From assembly GCF_001647275.1 (NCBI RefSeq), contig NZ_LRMM01000001.1:62001-126000 (forward strand): 64,000 bases of DNA, read 5' to 3'. Origin of the DNA: Rufibacter ruber (GTDB lineage: Bacteria > Bacteroidota > Bacteroidia > Cytophagales > Hymenobacteraceae). Below the pieces are notes generated by a model. The model worked only from the letters and a program-made list of their open reading frames with translations, was not told the origin of the DNA and ran no database searches. A program made the position numbers and the translations under genes. Below are positions 49,817 to 58,314 of this stretch, in pieces (positions within the stretch are counted from its first letter, which is position 1; each line of letters begins with the position of its first letter).

Positions 49817-49820
49817 ACGG

Positions 49821-51473
49821 TTATTTTCCCAGGCTCAACTGCCGGGCCTGCCCAAACAGCCCAAGGGCCCGCTGGAAATCAGGGTCATTCTCGTTCAGCA
49901 CCGGATAAAAACCTTCGGCTTGGTACCGGTTACGGGCAATGAAGGCTTTCAGGTTGTTCCTGATGGTTTTCTCTGAGCGCTTCAGGTCTGCCTCCTTCAC
50001 CTTGATCCCTGACCGTTTCGCCTCTGAAAGCAGGCCCTGGAACATGGCATCTGTGATTTTGAAGTTGGCTTTGAACTCTGCCAGAGACATGTTGTCCAGC
50101 TGTTTCTTATGGTCACGGGAGTAGTTCATGGCATACTCGCGCAAGAGGTTGCTGCGGTACAGCTCAGTTAACAACTCAGTGTTGTCCAGGGTGTCCTGGG
50201 GTACAAACACGTCTGGCATGATGCCGCCGCCACCGTACACGGTACGCCCTTTGGCGGTCTTGTACTTCAGGTTCTCGTCAAACTTGATGCTGTCCTGGCT
50301 AAAGAACTCACCGTGTTTGTAGCGGTTCAGAATGTCATTCTCATACTGGTTAGACGAGTCTGGGTCATACGGTTTCTGAATGGAACGCCCGCTGGGGGTA
50401 TAGTACCGTGAAATGGTCAACCTAAGCTCAGACCCGTCACTCAGCGAGATGGGCACCTGCACCAGCCCTTTGCCAAACGAGCGGCGGCCCACAATCAAGG
50501 CCCGGTCATGGTCTTGCAGGGCTCCCGCCAGAATCTCAGAGGCAGACGCGCTGCCTTCGTTGATGAGCACGATCAGCTCACCACTCTCAAAGTCGCCTTT
50601 CTGGCGGGCGTAATAATCTGCGTCATACTTGGTGCCTTTGCCGTCTGTGTACACCAGTTTCTTGTTGCCCGCCAGGAACTCATCTGCCATGCGGGTGGCG
50701 TGGTCCAGATACCCGCCCGGGTTGTCGCGCAAATCCAGGATCAGGCGCTGCAGCCCTTGCTTGCGCAGGGCGGAAAGCTTGTTTTTAAACTCGTCATAGG
50801 TGCCGTTAGAGAAGCGGCTCACTTTGATGTAACCGGTGTGGTCATCTACCATGTAGCCCGCGTCTACAGACACAGACGGTATTTTCTTACGGGTCACTGA
50901 GAACTGGAGCGGCTTGCTCTCGTTCCGGCGAAGCACGGTTAAGTTCACTTTTGAGTTTCTTGGCCCGCGCAGCTTTTTGAACACCATTTCATTGGTCAGC
51001 TTCACGCCCGCCATGTTCTCTCCGTTCACCTTGATGATCTTGTCACCGGCCTGTATGCCCACCTGCTCAGACGGCCCGTCATGTATAGGCGCAATCACGT
51101 AAAGCGTATCCCTGAAGATATTGAACTCCACGCCAATGCCGTCAAAGTCGCTCTCCAGGTAAGACTTGGCCAGTGCCAGGTCTTTGGCCGGAATGTAAGA
51201 CGAGTGCGGGTCCAGCTTCTCCAGCATTTTGTTGATGGCGTACTCAGAAAGCTCCTCAGTGTTCACGGTGTCTACATACTCACGGTCAATGTAGCTCAAA
51301 ATCTCCCTGAACTTAAGGTAGCCGCGAGCCGTGCCCTGCGGATTATTACTGCTGGGTTGGAACAACGTAGCGCCCAACAACACGCCCAGCGCCACTGCCA
51401 ACCCTAAAAAGAAAGGCAGCCGCACCTGGTTGGGTGAATTCTTTATTTTTTGATTCTCTGTCTGTCCTGCCAT
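49821..51473 (-). CDS. S41-family C-terminal processing peptidase
   Basis: The start at 51473 (MAGQTENQKIKNSPNQVRLP) gives 550 residues. There is one N-terminal membrane anchor (FFLGLAVALGVLLGATLF), a helical region, a PDZ domain (GIGVEFNIFRDTLYVIAPIHDGPSEQVGIQAGDKIIKVNG, abridged) and the S41 core with the catalytic Ser in INEGSASASEILAGALQDH and Lys in GRRSFGKGLVQVP. It cleaves periplasmic proteins near their C-termini (CtpA/Prc type). The C-terminal helical extension is usual for Bacteroidota members. Confidence 0.93.
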   Translation of the reverse strand: MAGQTENQKIKNSPNQVRLPFFLGLAVALGVLLGATLFQPSSNNPQGTARGYLKFREILSYIDREYVDTVNTEELSEYAINKMLEKLDPHSSYIPAKDLALAKSYLESDFDGIGVEFNIFRDTLYVIAPIHDGPSEQVGIQAGDKIIKVNGENMAGVKLTNEMVFKKLRGPRNSKVNLTVLRRNESKPLQFSVTRKKIPSVSVDAGYMVDDHTGYIKVSRFSNGTYDEFKNKLSALRKQGLQRLILDLRDNPGGYLDHATRMADEFLAGNKKLVYTDGKGTKYDADYYARQKGDFESGELIVLINEGSASASEILAGALQDHDRALIVGRRSFGKGLVQVPISLSDGSELRLTISRYYTPSGRSIQKPYDPDSSNQYENDILNRYKHGEFFSQDSIKFDENLKYKTAKGRTVYGGGGIMPDVFVPQDTLDNTELLTELYRSNLLREYAMNYSRDHKKQLDNMSLAEFKANFKITDAMFQGLLSEAKRSGIKVKEADLKRSEKTIRNNLKAFIARNRYQAEGFYPVLNENDPDFQRALGLFGQARQLSLGK

Positions 51474-51598
51474 TTTATACTTTCGTGCTATTTTATTCAA
51501 CACCTCTTCCAGTGCAATTACCATTTCAAACAGGCAAACATCTGCAAAGGTTTTCCTATCTATAATACAAATCTACCCGCAGAAAAGTTGCTTTCTCC

Positions 51599-52315
51599 CT
51601 AAGACTCTCCATTGAGTTTTTTGGCCATCTTTTTCAGCTCGCGGGCATAGATTTGGCGGTAGCTCCCGTTGCGGGTGGTGGTGTCTGCCGCCGAGGTAAT
51701 GGGCCGCGCCAGGGCCCGCTCTGCTGTTACCCGCGCCGCGGCTGCCAGCCTGTCTTCTGGCCAGTGGCCCTGCAGCGCCCGCAGGCACTTGTACACCAGT
51801 TCTGAGTCTTCTGTCTTAGCCTCCAGCAGATGCTCTGTATACAGACCAATGGCATTCAGCATTCTAACGTTGTTCTGGTCCTGGTAATAATGGGGGAACA
51901 GCTCATGCCGCAGCATCTCATTGGCCGCCTGCTGCTGCAGTATGGGGTAATAGTCTTTGCCTTTGCTCTGCAGCAGCAACCCGTTCAGGTCAGCGTGCTT
52001 GTCAGCCCAGTTGGGGTTTCCCTCATACTGCTCAGCAATGCGCTGCACCTCAGTAAAAGGATTGGTTTTGGCCCCTTTGGGGGCGGCCAGATCTTTGTAC
52101 GGGGAGTTTTCAGGAAACGTAAGCTCAAACTCCGGCTCTTTGGGCCTGGCTGGTTCAGCGGGAGCTGTGGCCGTTTGCGCCGTATCAGCCTGGGCCACCT
52201 GGCCAGGGGTTTCTTTGGTGGCCATATCCCGTAGTATTTTCTCACAGGAACTCAGCCCCAGCAGGCTGCAGAACAAGATGGAGTACGTGGCGCTTTTACC
52301 TAATTTTAATTTCAT
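51599..52315 (-). CDS. Lipoprotein of unknown function, tandem paralogue 1
   Basis: A 238-residue protein. The signal peptide ends in LLGLSSC (lipobox), followed by a Thr/Ala/Pro-rich linker. The globular part (residues about 65-235) is helical and begins FELTFPENSPYKDL. Blocks NPNWADKHADLNGLL, LQQQAANEMLRHELFPHYYQD, YKCLRALQGHWPED and YRQIYARELKKM are shared with the next gene upstream. I do not recognise the family. It is cotranscribed with its paralogue (72-bp gap) and lies just upstream of the S41 protease gene. Confidence 0.82.
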   Translation of the reverse strand: MKLKLGKSATYSILFCSLLGLSSCEKILRDMATKETPGQVAQADTAQTATAPAEPARPKEPEFELTFPENSPYKDLAAPKGAKTNPFTEVQRIAEQYEGNPNWADKHADLNGLLLQSKGKDYYPILQQQAANEMLRHELFPHYYQDQNNVRMLNAIGLYTEHLLEAKTEDSELVYKCLRALQGHWPEDRLAAAARVTAERALARPITSAADTTTRNGSYRQIYARELKKMAKKLNGES

Positions 52316-52387
52316 GTATCCCTTCAGAAATAATCAAAGGAAGCCGCCTTTGGGGCTTCTGCTTAAACAAGACTACTAGTTAACTAT

Positions 52388-53116
52388 CTATCTGGAAACG
52401 GCCAAACTTTGGGAATGATTCGCCAGCAGGGCGTTCACCCCTCCCACCCGGGCCAACTCCCGGGCGTACACCTGCCGGTAATACCCTGGGGCAGTAGTGG
52501 TATCTGGGGCCGAAGCTTTATTTCTCTCTGCCACCCGCTCCAGCGTGAGGCCGGCCACCCTGGCTTTCTTCTCTTTGGGCCAGTGGTTCTGCAATGCCCT
52601 CAGGCACATATACAGCAGTTTGGTGTCTTCAGACCTGGCTTCTATCAGCAGTTCAGTGTAAAAGGCAATGCCCTCCAACATATTCTCATCAGTGGGGTCC
52701 TGGTAGTAGTGGAAGAACAGCTCACGCCGCAGCATTTCATTCGCCACCTGCTGCTGCAACACAAACAGGTAGTCTTTGCCCGCGTGCTGCGCCAACAGTG
52801 CATCCAGTGCCCGCTCCTTGTCTGCCCAGTTATAGTTTCCGGCAAAGCCGATGGAAATATTACGGACCTCCAGAAACGGGTTGTACCTGAGGCCGGCGGG
52901 TGTCTGCAGGCGTTGATAAGGGGAGTCCTCCGGGAAGGTAATCTCCCACTCAGGCGCTACCGGCTGCTCTATCACCTGCCCGGCAATTTTCAGGTTCTCT
53001 GGTACCAGACTCTTTTCTGAGGCGTCTGTCTCTTGCCAGCGCCACTGCACCACCAGCGTAGCCAGGCCCAGCGTGATCATACACGTATCAAAGTCAAAGA
53101 TCTCTTTCAGTCGCAT
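52388..53116 (-). CDS. Protein of unknown function, tandem paralogue 2
   Basis: The start at 53116 (MRLKEIFDFDTCMITLGLAT) gives 242 residues. The N-terminus is hydrophobic but has no lipobox, so it is more likely anchored than lipidated. From EWEITFPEDSPYQRL on it parallels paralogue 1: NYNWADKERALDALL, LQQQVANEMLRRELFFHYYQD, YMCLRALQNHWPKE and YRQVYARELARV. The shared core and differing N-termini point to duplication followed by divergence in anchoring. Function unknown. Confidence 0.8.
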   Translation of the reverse strand: MRLKEIFDFDTCMITLGLATLVVQWRWQETDASEKSLVPENLKIAGQVIEQPVAPEWEITFPEDSPYQRLQTPAGLRYNPFLEVRNISIGFAGNYNWADKERALDALLAQHAGKDYLFVLQQQVANEMLRRELFFHYYQDPTDENMLEGIAFYTELLIEARSEDTKLLYMCLRALQNHWPKEKKARVAGLTLERVAERNKASAPDTTTAPGYYRQVYARELARVGGVNALLANHSQSLAVSR

Positions 53117-53173
53117 AGGCCTTTTGTTTAGGTATACCAGAGACACTACCAAATACTTGCTTTCTTACAAGAT

Positions 53174-53213
53174 GCGTTTTTCGCCTGATTTTCACAAACC
53201 AGCGCCAAAACAG
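53174..53213. repeat. Palindromic element, copy 30 (degenerate)
   Basis: GCGTTTTTCGCCTG pairs with CAGCGCCAAAACAG with mismatches. It lies 4 bp past the next gene's stop codon. Confidence 0.72.
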
Positions 53214-53216
53214 TTT

Positions 53217-54182
53217 TTACCCGTGCCCCCGTTCATCATGTTCACCCACTTCAAAAGAGGGCTTTTCTGCCTCCAGCTGCTGTTTCTGCTGCGGCGTGAG
53301 CGGGGCCAGGTTGCGCAGATCAGGCTGGCCGGCGTCTACCCAGGCGGTGTACCAGTAACTGGCCACCAGGTGGGTGGCGTACCGCATCTGCCGCTCCACC
53401 TGCCCGTGCAGCCCCCGGTGGTAGGCTTGGCTGAACTCCCGGGAGTACACGTTCACGGTGCTGGTGCCGCGCTCCTCCAGGCTGTATTTCTTGTCCTCCG
53501 GGAAGGTTTGGGTGAGTTGTCTTTCCACGGTAAAGACAGAATCCAGCGCGGCATGCGACCGGGCCACAATCTCCCAGGCGGTGCGGCTGGGGCTTTCCAG
53601 ATACTGGGGCTGACCTAGAAAGAAATCATATTCCTGGCTCCAAAGTTCCGGCAGGCGGCTTTCCCAGAGCCCGTGAATGCCGCGTTGCCCCGTGAACTGC
53701 CCGTTGTAGTTGCGGGTGGTATGCAAGGGAACGCAGGCATCGGCTACATAGTGCCCCAGTTCGGCAGAAAGCCGAAGAATTCTTTGCACCTCATGTTTCT
53801 TGAACGCCTCGGTGAGTTGGTACTGCACCAGCCCGATGTGCCACGGTACAATGCCGTGCCGCTGTAACGAGTCTAAGGTAAATTGCTTGACGGCGTCTTC
53901 CCACCGGCGGGGCAGTTTGTAGAGGGCGCTGTCACCGTACACGTCCAGGTCAATGAAGTGGCGCGGGCCTTCTTCGGGTACGGCGTAACGGCGTTTGTCT
54001 GGGGCCACGGCCTGTTCAGTGATGTAGGGCAGGTGCTGCTTGTAAAAGCCAATCATCTCCGGCGGGAGCGTGAACACGGCCTGCCGGTTTATACGCTGGT
54101 GCGCGTAGAACCCCCACGCCAACACCTTGGTCTGGGCTAAGAGGAGGAATAACCAAGGGAGGAGGAGGAGAATTCTTCGCAT
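53217..54182 (-). CDS. Zinc-dependent phospholipase C / S1-P1 nuclease-like protein
   Basis: A 321-residue protein. A signal peptide ends VLA, so the mature chain begins with WGFYAHQRINRQAV, whose N-terminal Trp and His recall the zinc-binding N-terminus of phospholipase C and P1 nuclease. Further metal-ligand candidates are HFIDLD, the HIGLVQYQL stretch, and LGHYVADACVPLHTTRNYNGQ (abridged), the family signature (PF00882 type). It is probably a periplasmic or secreted trinuclear-zinc hydrolase acting on phosphodiesters; lipid versus nucleic-acid substrate cannot be decided. Confidence 0.85.
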   Translation of the reverse strand: MRRILLLLPWLFLLLAQTKVLAWGFYAHQRINRQAVFTLPPEMIGFYKQHLPYITEQAVAPDKRRYAVPEEGPRHFIDLDVYGDSALYKLPRRWEDAVKQFTLDSLQRHGIVPWHIGLVQYQLTEAFKKHEVQRILRLSAELGHYVADACVPLHTTRNYNGQFTGQRGIHGLWESRLPELWSQEYDFFLGQPQYLESPSRTAWEIVARSHAALDSVFTVERQLTQTFPEDKKYSLEERGTSTVNVYSREFSQAYHRGLHGQVERQMRYATHLVASYWYTAWVDAGQPDLRNLAPLTPQQKQQLEAEKPSFEVGEHDERGHG

Positions 54183-54218
54183 ATACCTGTATACGAAATT
54201 CTTATAAGCGAAGTTCTT

Positions 54219-54257
54219 CCGTTTTCGGCCTGTTTTCCGGAAAACAGGCGAAAACGG
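54219..54257. repeat. Palindromic element, copy 31
   Basis: CCGTTTTCGGCCTG pairs with CAGGCGAAAACGG. It lies between the PepSY gene and the phospholipase-like gene. Confidence 0.83.
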
Positions 54258-54258
54258 A

Positions 54259-54290
54259 AATCGCCTTGGCCGGTACCAGCCAAGGCGATT
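54259..54290 (-). terminator. Terminator of the TonB receptor-PepSY operon
   Basis: Twelve-base arms (AATCGCCTTGGC and its complement) enclose an 8-base loop. It lies 20 bp past the PepSY stop codon and directly beside a palindromic element. Confidence 0.7.
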
Positions 54291-54309
54291 CTTTTATCTA
54301 TTTCTATCG

Positions 54310-55487
54310 TTACGGCCTGACCAGTTCTTTCGCTTTTGTGCGTGTTCTTTCGGCTGGAGCCGGTTGACCATTCTTTTTGCTTTTCTTCCGGCGGCCCCAC
54401 CAAATCAGGAAACCGGTCACGGGCAGGCTGGCGGCAAAGAGGCTGGCAAAGAAGGCAATGGTTTTCCCGGCCAGGCCGCCAATGGCCCCCACGTGAATGT
54501 CATAGTTCATGCGCATGATTTTGTCAGCCACGCTGGCGCCTTTGAACCGACCGTACTGGTGCGTCACAGACAGCTCCTGAAGGCTGTGCTGGTCATAATA
54601 CTGGTAATCTGTCTTCCAGTAGGTGCTGGGGTCTGGGTTGTAAGCGGTTTCAATGGACGAGGCGGGCGTTTCTGGGAAGTGCATTTCCAGTTGCCCGGTG
54701 GCTAAATCTACGGTCTGTATTTTCTGGAGCCAGAGTTTATCCACCGCCGGCATGTTGGCCGTTTTCACTCCGGCCGGAACCTGGGAAGGCGGTTCGTAAA
54801 ACTCCACCAGCTGTTTTCCGCCGGAGCGGCCCAGTAAACCGAGCCGGCAAACCACTTGAACCCCATCACCAACCCCGTCAAGGCCAGAAAAATGGCCACC
54901 CAAGACACATAGAAGCCCACTACGTTGTGCGCATCATAGTTTACGCGCCGCCATTTGGCATTCCATTTAATGGTAAAGCGCTGTTTGCGGGCCGCTTTGT
55001 TCCTGGGCCACCACAGCACAATACCAGAAATAAGCATGAACACGAAAATGAGGGTAGCACTGGCCAAAATAGGTTGCCCCACATTGGGCGGAAGCCACAG
55101 GTAATAATGCCCGTTGATGATGAACCGGAAGAAATCCTGGCTCATGTCTTTGTTTTTGAGCACCTGCCCCGTGTACGGGTCTAGATACACAATATAATAG
55201 TACTCCGGGTCAAAGCTGAAGTACACCGCCTGGCTGGCCTTGCCGTGGGCGTAGCTAAGGCTGTGTATGTGCTTGCCGGGCAAAGCCTGGTCAGCGAATT
55301 GGCGCAGTTGGGTGGGCGGCAGGTATGCCTGCGGGCGCGGTTCTACGTAGCGGTAGCCCTGGGTGGCATCCTCAATTTCGCGCTGGTAGGCCAAGATGCA
55401 GCCGGTAAGGCCCAGAAAAAGCACCAATAGCCCGGATATGAATCCGAGCCAGAGGTGAAGTTTTCCTATGAGTTTCTTGAATGTCAT
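54310..55487 (-). pseudogene. PepSY-associated TM-helix protein (siderophore-iron reductase-like), frameshifted
   Basis: The frame from 55487 (MTFKKLIGKLHLWLGFISGL) contains the first PepSY helix, a PepSY periplasmic domain and helices ending FAGSVYW. Adding one G at the GGG run (54832-54830) continues it as GRSGGKQLVEFYEPPSQVPA through a second PepSY region and a final helix, giving about 392 residues, the normal length. It is an inner-membrane protein that typically reduces ferric siderophore next to a TonB receptor. It overlaps the receptor's operon (3-bp gap). The break is probably a sequencing error. Confidence 0.82.
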
Positions 55488-55490
55488 AGG

Positions 55491-57884
55491 CTAAAAGCGG
55501 TATCCAACGGTGAAACGATAGTTTCTGGGCGCTTCAGACTGCCAGTAGTAGCTGCGTGCGGGTGCGCCTAAATCCATGGGGCCTCCGGAGTAGAGATATT
55601 TGTCCAGCAGGTTGTTCACGTTCAAGCCCACGCTGAATTTGTCGCTCTGCCAGGAAAGAGCCCCGTCTAGCCTGAAATAATCTGGCAGAGAGCTTTCTGT
55701 GCCGTCAAACACAAACCACGAAGAACGGTCCACCTGCCATTGGTAGCCCAGGGAGAGCCCCAATCCTTTCAGCAAGTTCTCCGGCATACGGTACGCCAGC
55801 CACGCATTCTGTATGTGCTTGGTAGCACCGGGCACAGCATCGCCCACGTTTTCGGCCACGGCGTCTTTGGTGATTTCTGAATTGGTGTAAGCATAGTTCA
55901 CGGTGAGGTTGAGGTTGGGCAGCAGTTCGCCGCGTACGTCCAGTTCCACGCCCTGCGTACGGGTTTGCCCCAGCGCCGCGTAATAGGTGACGCCCTGCGC
56001 AGTGGTACCGGCGGCCTGCGCCTGGTTGTTCTTGGTGATGCGGTACGCCGAAAGGGTGGTATTCCAGCGGCCATTGTTCCAGTCGCGCTTGAACCCTACC
56101 TCCAGGTTATTGCCGGTAATGGGCCCTACGTTCTTGTTGTCAATGGTATTGGCGCTCTGCGGAACAAAGGCCTGGTCATACAACGCGTACACTGAGGTTT
56201 GGTCCGTGATAGAGCCGCTCAAGCCAATGCGGGGCGAGAATTTATCGGCCTTGGCCACCGTGCCGTAGCTTGATTCCTCTACGCTGGTGTAACGGCCCGC
56301 CAGGGTAAGGCGCACGCGGTTCTCAAAAAAGCCCAGCTCGTCTTGCACGTAGATACCGGTAAAGGTCTGGTCCAGAATATTAGACCCGGCCCGCTGCCGA
56401 AGGCTTTTGCTGCGGTTAAATGTAGGCAGTTCTGCCGTGGCCGGAACGGGGTCTGTGTAAATGTTGTACACGCCGCCCAGCATAAAGCTCTGCCCCCAAT
56501 CGGCCAGGTATTCTTTGGTGCCCAGGTCCAGACCGCCCAGCAGGCGGTGGGTGATGAAACCGGTGGTGACTTCGCCGTTCACGAAGAACTGCCCGAACTT
56601 GCCCACGTTGGCCGCGTCCCAGATGCTGACACCGCGCTGCAGATTGCCCGCTGCGTCTAATGCTGGGGTTTTGATGGTCCAATCCGGGTTGTACACCGAG
56701 GCCGGCCACAGGGAGCTTCCCTCCTGCTGCGAATTGAAGTACGCCAGCTGCCCGGTAATTTTCCAGTTAGGGTTGAGTTGGTGCTCCAGTACCGCGAAGG
56801 TGCTGTGGTCATGCACCACGGTAGGGTCCAGGCTGGCGTTGGTGGTGCTGTAATCTACCGGCAAATCTGCGTAACGGTTGGGCGAGAACACGTAATTGGC
56901 CCCCAGCACAGACATCTGTGCATACTGGTAGGTGTATTCCAGGGTCAGCGACGTGCGGTCGTCTAGCTGGTACTTGAGCACAGGGGCGATGGTGTAGCGG
57001 TTGTTGTACTCATGCGGCCGGTGCGAGCCTTTGTTCTGCGCCATGAGGTTGAGGCGGTAGAGCAGTTTTCCGTCTTGGGTCAGCTTGCCGTCCAGGTCAG
57101 TGGTGGCGCGGTAAGTGTCATAGCTGCCCACGGTGAAAGAGGCAGCGCCTTTGGTAATGCCCGTCGGTTTCTTGGTGACCACGTTGTAGAACCCGCTGGG
57201 CTCGCCGTTCGACATCATGAAACCGGCCGGGCCTTTCACAAACTCAATGCGCTCCACCATTGACATGTCTTCGGCCAGCGGCCCCCAGGTAGACTGCACG
57301 TTCATGCCGTTCCGGAACGGGGCAATGCGGGCACCGCGCATGTTCAGGCGGGCGTAATTGTCCCAGTGCTCCAGTTTGGTGACGCCGCTCACGTTTCTTG
57401 AAACACCCTCCAGCATGTCAAACACCTGCTGGTCCTGCACCAACTCGCTGGTGATCACCTGTATGTTCTGCGGCGTTTCAATCAAGGGCGTAGTTGAGCG
57501 CAGCGTGCTGGACGGGGCTTCTACTTTATAGGTGTTCCGGTTGGCGGCCACCAATACTTCCTGCAGTTGGGCGGCGTCTTCCTGCAACACAAAGTCAAGT
57601 TTGTTGAGGTCTTGGCTCCCTACTTCAATGCTCATTTCCTGGCTTTTCAGCCCGATGGCGTTCACCACCAAAACATAACTCCCGGGTTTCACCCGAACCA
57701 ATTGGAAATTGCCGCTGGCGTTGGTAGACGTGCCCACACTGGTGCCCTTCAATCCCACCGACACCAATTCGGCGGGTTGGCCGTCTGAGGTGGTCACCCG
57801 CCCTTTCAGCGTCACTCCCCGTTGCGCCACCCCAGGCAGGCTGAAAAGGAACAATAAAAGTAAAGTATGTAACGTATGCTTCAT
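55491..57884 (-). CDS. TonB-dependent siderophore receptor
   Basis: A 797-residue outer-membrane protein. The signal peptide (MKHTLHTLLLLFLFSLPGVAQ) is followed by a carboxypeptidase-regulatory-like domain (about 24-100, VTLKGRVTTSDGQPAELVSV). The plug then follows (TPLIETPQNIQVITSELVQD, then RLNMRGARIAPFRNGMNVQ and FVKGPAGFMMSNGEPSGFYNVVTKKP, abridged), and a beta-barrel ending YRFTVGYRF. The plug text matches the FhuE/FpvA ferric-siderophore group. It takes up iron chelates with TonB energy. It is the first gene of an operon with the PepSY protein, preceded by two matching AT-rich inverted repeats that may be iron-responsive operators. Confidence 0.93.
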   Translation of the reverse strand: MKHTLHTLLLLFLFSLPGVAQRGVTLKGRVTTSDGQPAELVSVGLKGTSVGTSTNASGNFQLVRVKPGSYVLVVNAIGLKSQEMSIEVGSQDLNKLDFVLQEDAAQLQEVLVAANRNTYKVEAPSSTLRSTTPLIETPQNIQVITSELVQDQQVFDMLEGVSRNVSGVTKLEHWDNYARLNMRGARIAPFRNGMNVQSTWGPLAEDMSMVERIEFVKGPAGFMMSNGEPSGFYNVVTKKPTGITKGAASFTVGSYDTYRATTDLDGKLTQDGKLLYRLNLMAQNKGSHRPHEYNNRYTIAPVLKYQLDDRTSLTLEYTYQYAQMSVLGANYVFSPNRYADLPVDYSTTNASLDPTVVHDHSTFAVLEHQLNPNWKITGQLAYFNSQQEGSSLWPASVYNPDWTIKTPALDAAGNLQRGVSIWDAANVGKFGQFFVNGEVTTGFITHRLLGGLDLGTKEYLADWGQSFMLGGVYNIYTDPVPATAELPTFNRSKSLRQRAGSNILDQTFTGIYVQDELGFFENRVRLTLAGRYTSVEESSYGTVAKADKFSPRIGLSGSITDQTSVYALYDQAFVPQSANTIDNKNVGPITGNNLEVGFKRDWNNGRWNTTLSAYRITKNNQAQAAGTTAQGVTYYAALGQTRTQGVELDVRGELLPNLNLTVNYAYTNSEITKDAVAENVGDAVPGATKHIQNAWLAYRMPENLLKGLGLSLGYQWQVDRSSWFVFDGTESSLPDYFRLDGALSWQSDKFSVGLNVNNLLDKYLYSGGPMDLGAPARSYYWQSEAPRNYRFTVGYRF

Positions 57885-57886
57885 CT

Positions 57887-57909
57887 TTATTTAGATTAAT
57901 TAAAAATAA
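57887..57909. promoter_or_regulatory. Candidate iron-responsive operator, site 1 (TTATTT-N11-AAATAA)
   Basis: This inverted repeat of TTATTT/AAATAA with an 11-bp spacer starts 2 bp before the receptor's ATG. An identical layout recurs 63 bp upstream. Both spacers start AGA. A Fur- or DtxR-like repressor is the natural guess but is unproven. Confidence 0.45.
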
Positions 57910-57949
57910 CGAAGCAAAGAAAGGAGCTGAACTTTTATCAGGCAAGCGT

Positions 57950-57972
57950 TTATTTAGAATTATTTTAAATAA
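57950..57972. promoter_or_regulatory. Candidate iron-responsive operator, site 2 (TTATTT-N11-AAATAA)
   Basis: This second inverted repeat has arms extending to TTATTTA/TAAATAA and the same spacing as site 1. It lies in the region where the receptor's promoter should be. The rest of the 57885-58314 gap holds two palindromic elements and the promoter of the next gene. Confidence 0.45.
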
Positions 57973-58081
57973 TCAGAAGTCTCACCTTAAGCCCCACAGC
58001 AACAAAAACCTCAAATATTTGAAAATCAGCATACTTAATAACAAGATTCAATTTAAGCCTGAACCTGCAGTGGAGGAGTTT

Positions 58082-58119
58082 CTGTTTTCGCTGTTTTGGC
58101 CAAAACAGCCCGAAAACAG
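58082..58119. repeat. Palindromic element, copy 32
   Basis: CTGTTTTCGCTG (short left arm) pairs with CAGCCCGAAAACAG. It lies between divergent genes. Confidence 0.75.
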
Positions 58120-58204
58120 AAAAAGCGCTTTCGCGAACAGAATGAGGTTCTCCTAAGCTTCTTTCAACTGATTTTTATAAGCAGAGGACAACTAGCAGAT
58201 TTTT

Positions 58205-58244
58205 CCGTTTCCGGCCTGTTTTCCGGAAAACAGGCCGGAAACGG
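58205..58244. repeat. Palindromic element, copy 33 (perfect)
   Basis: This is a fully perfect 40-bp palindrome with 20-bp arms and no loop, of the CCGTTTCCGGCCTG type. It is the best example of the family. Confidence 0.9.
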
Positions 58245-58263
58245 AACTCCGCAAGTTTCGGGT

Positions 58264-58293
58264 TTTGGGTGGCGGGGTGGCGTTCTACCTTTG
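58264..58293 (+). promoter_or_regulatory. Promoter of the Ada-like gene
   Basis: TTTG (58264-58267) and a perfect TACCTTTG (58286-58293) are separated by 18 nt. The ATG is 21 nt downstream. The match to the Bacteroidota consensus is strong. Confidence 0.6.
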
Positions 58294-58314
58294 CAGGACT
58301 TAACTTGAAGTGCC

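Larger units (their letters stand above)
48681..49820. other. Long repeat-filled intergenic region, no gene
   Basis: This 1.1-kb gap holds three palindromic elements, the tight hairpin at 48911-48933, copy B of the 250-bp repeat, the 20-bp motif at 49395, C/T-rich segments near 49440 and 49665, and the terminator at 49780. No reading frame in it is supported. Confidence 0.6.
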
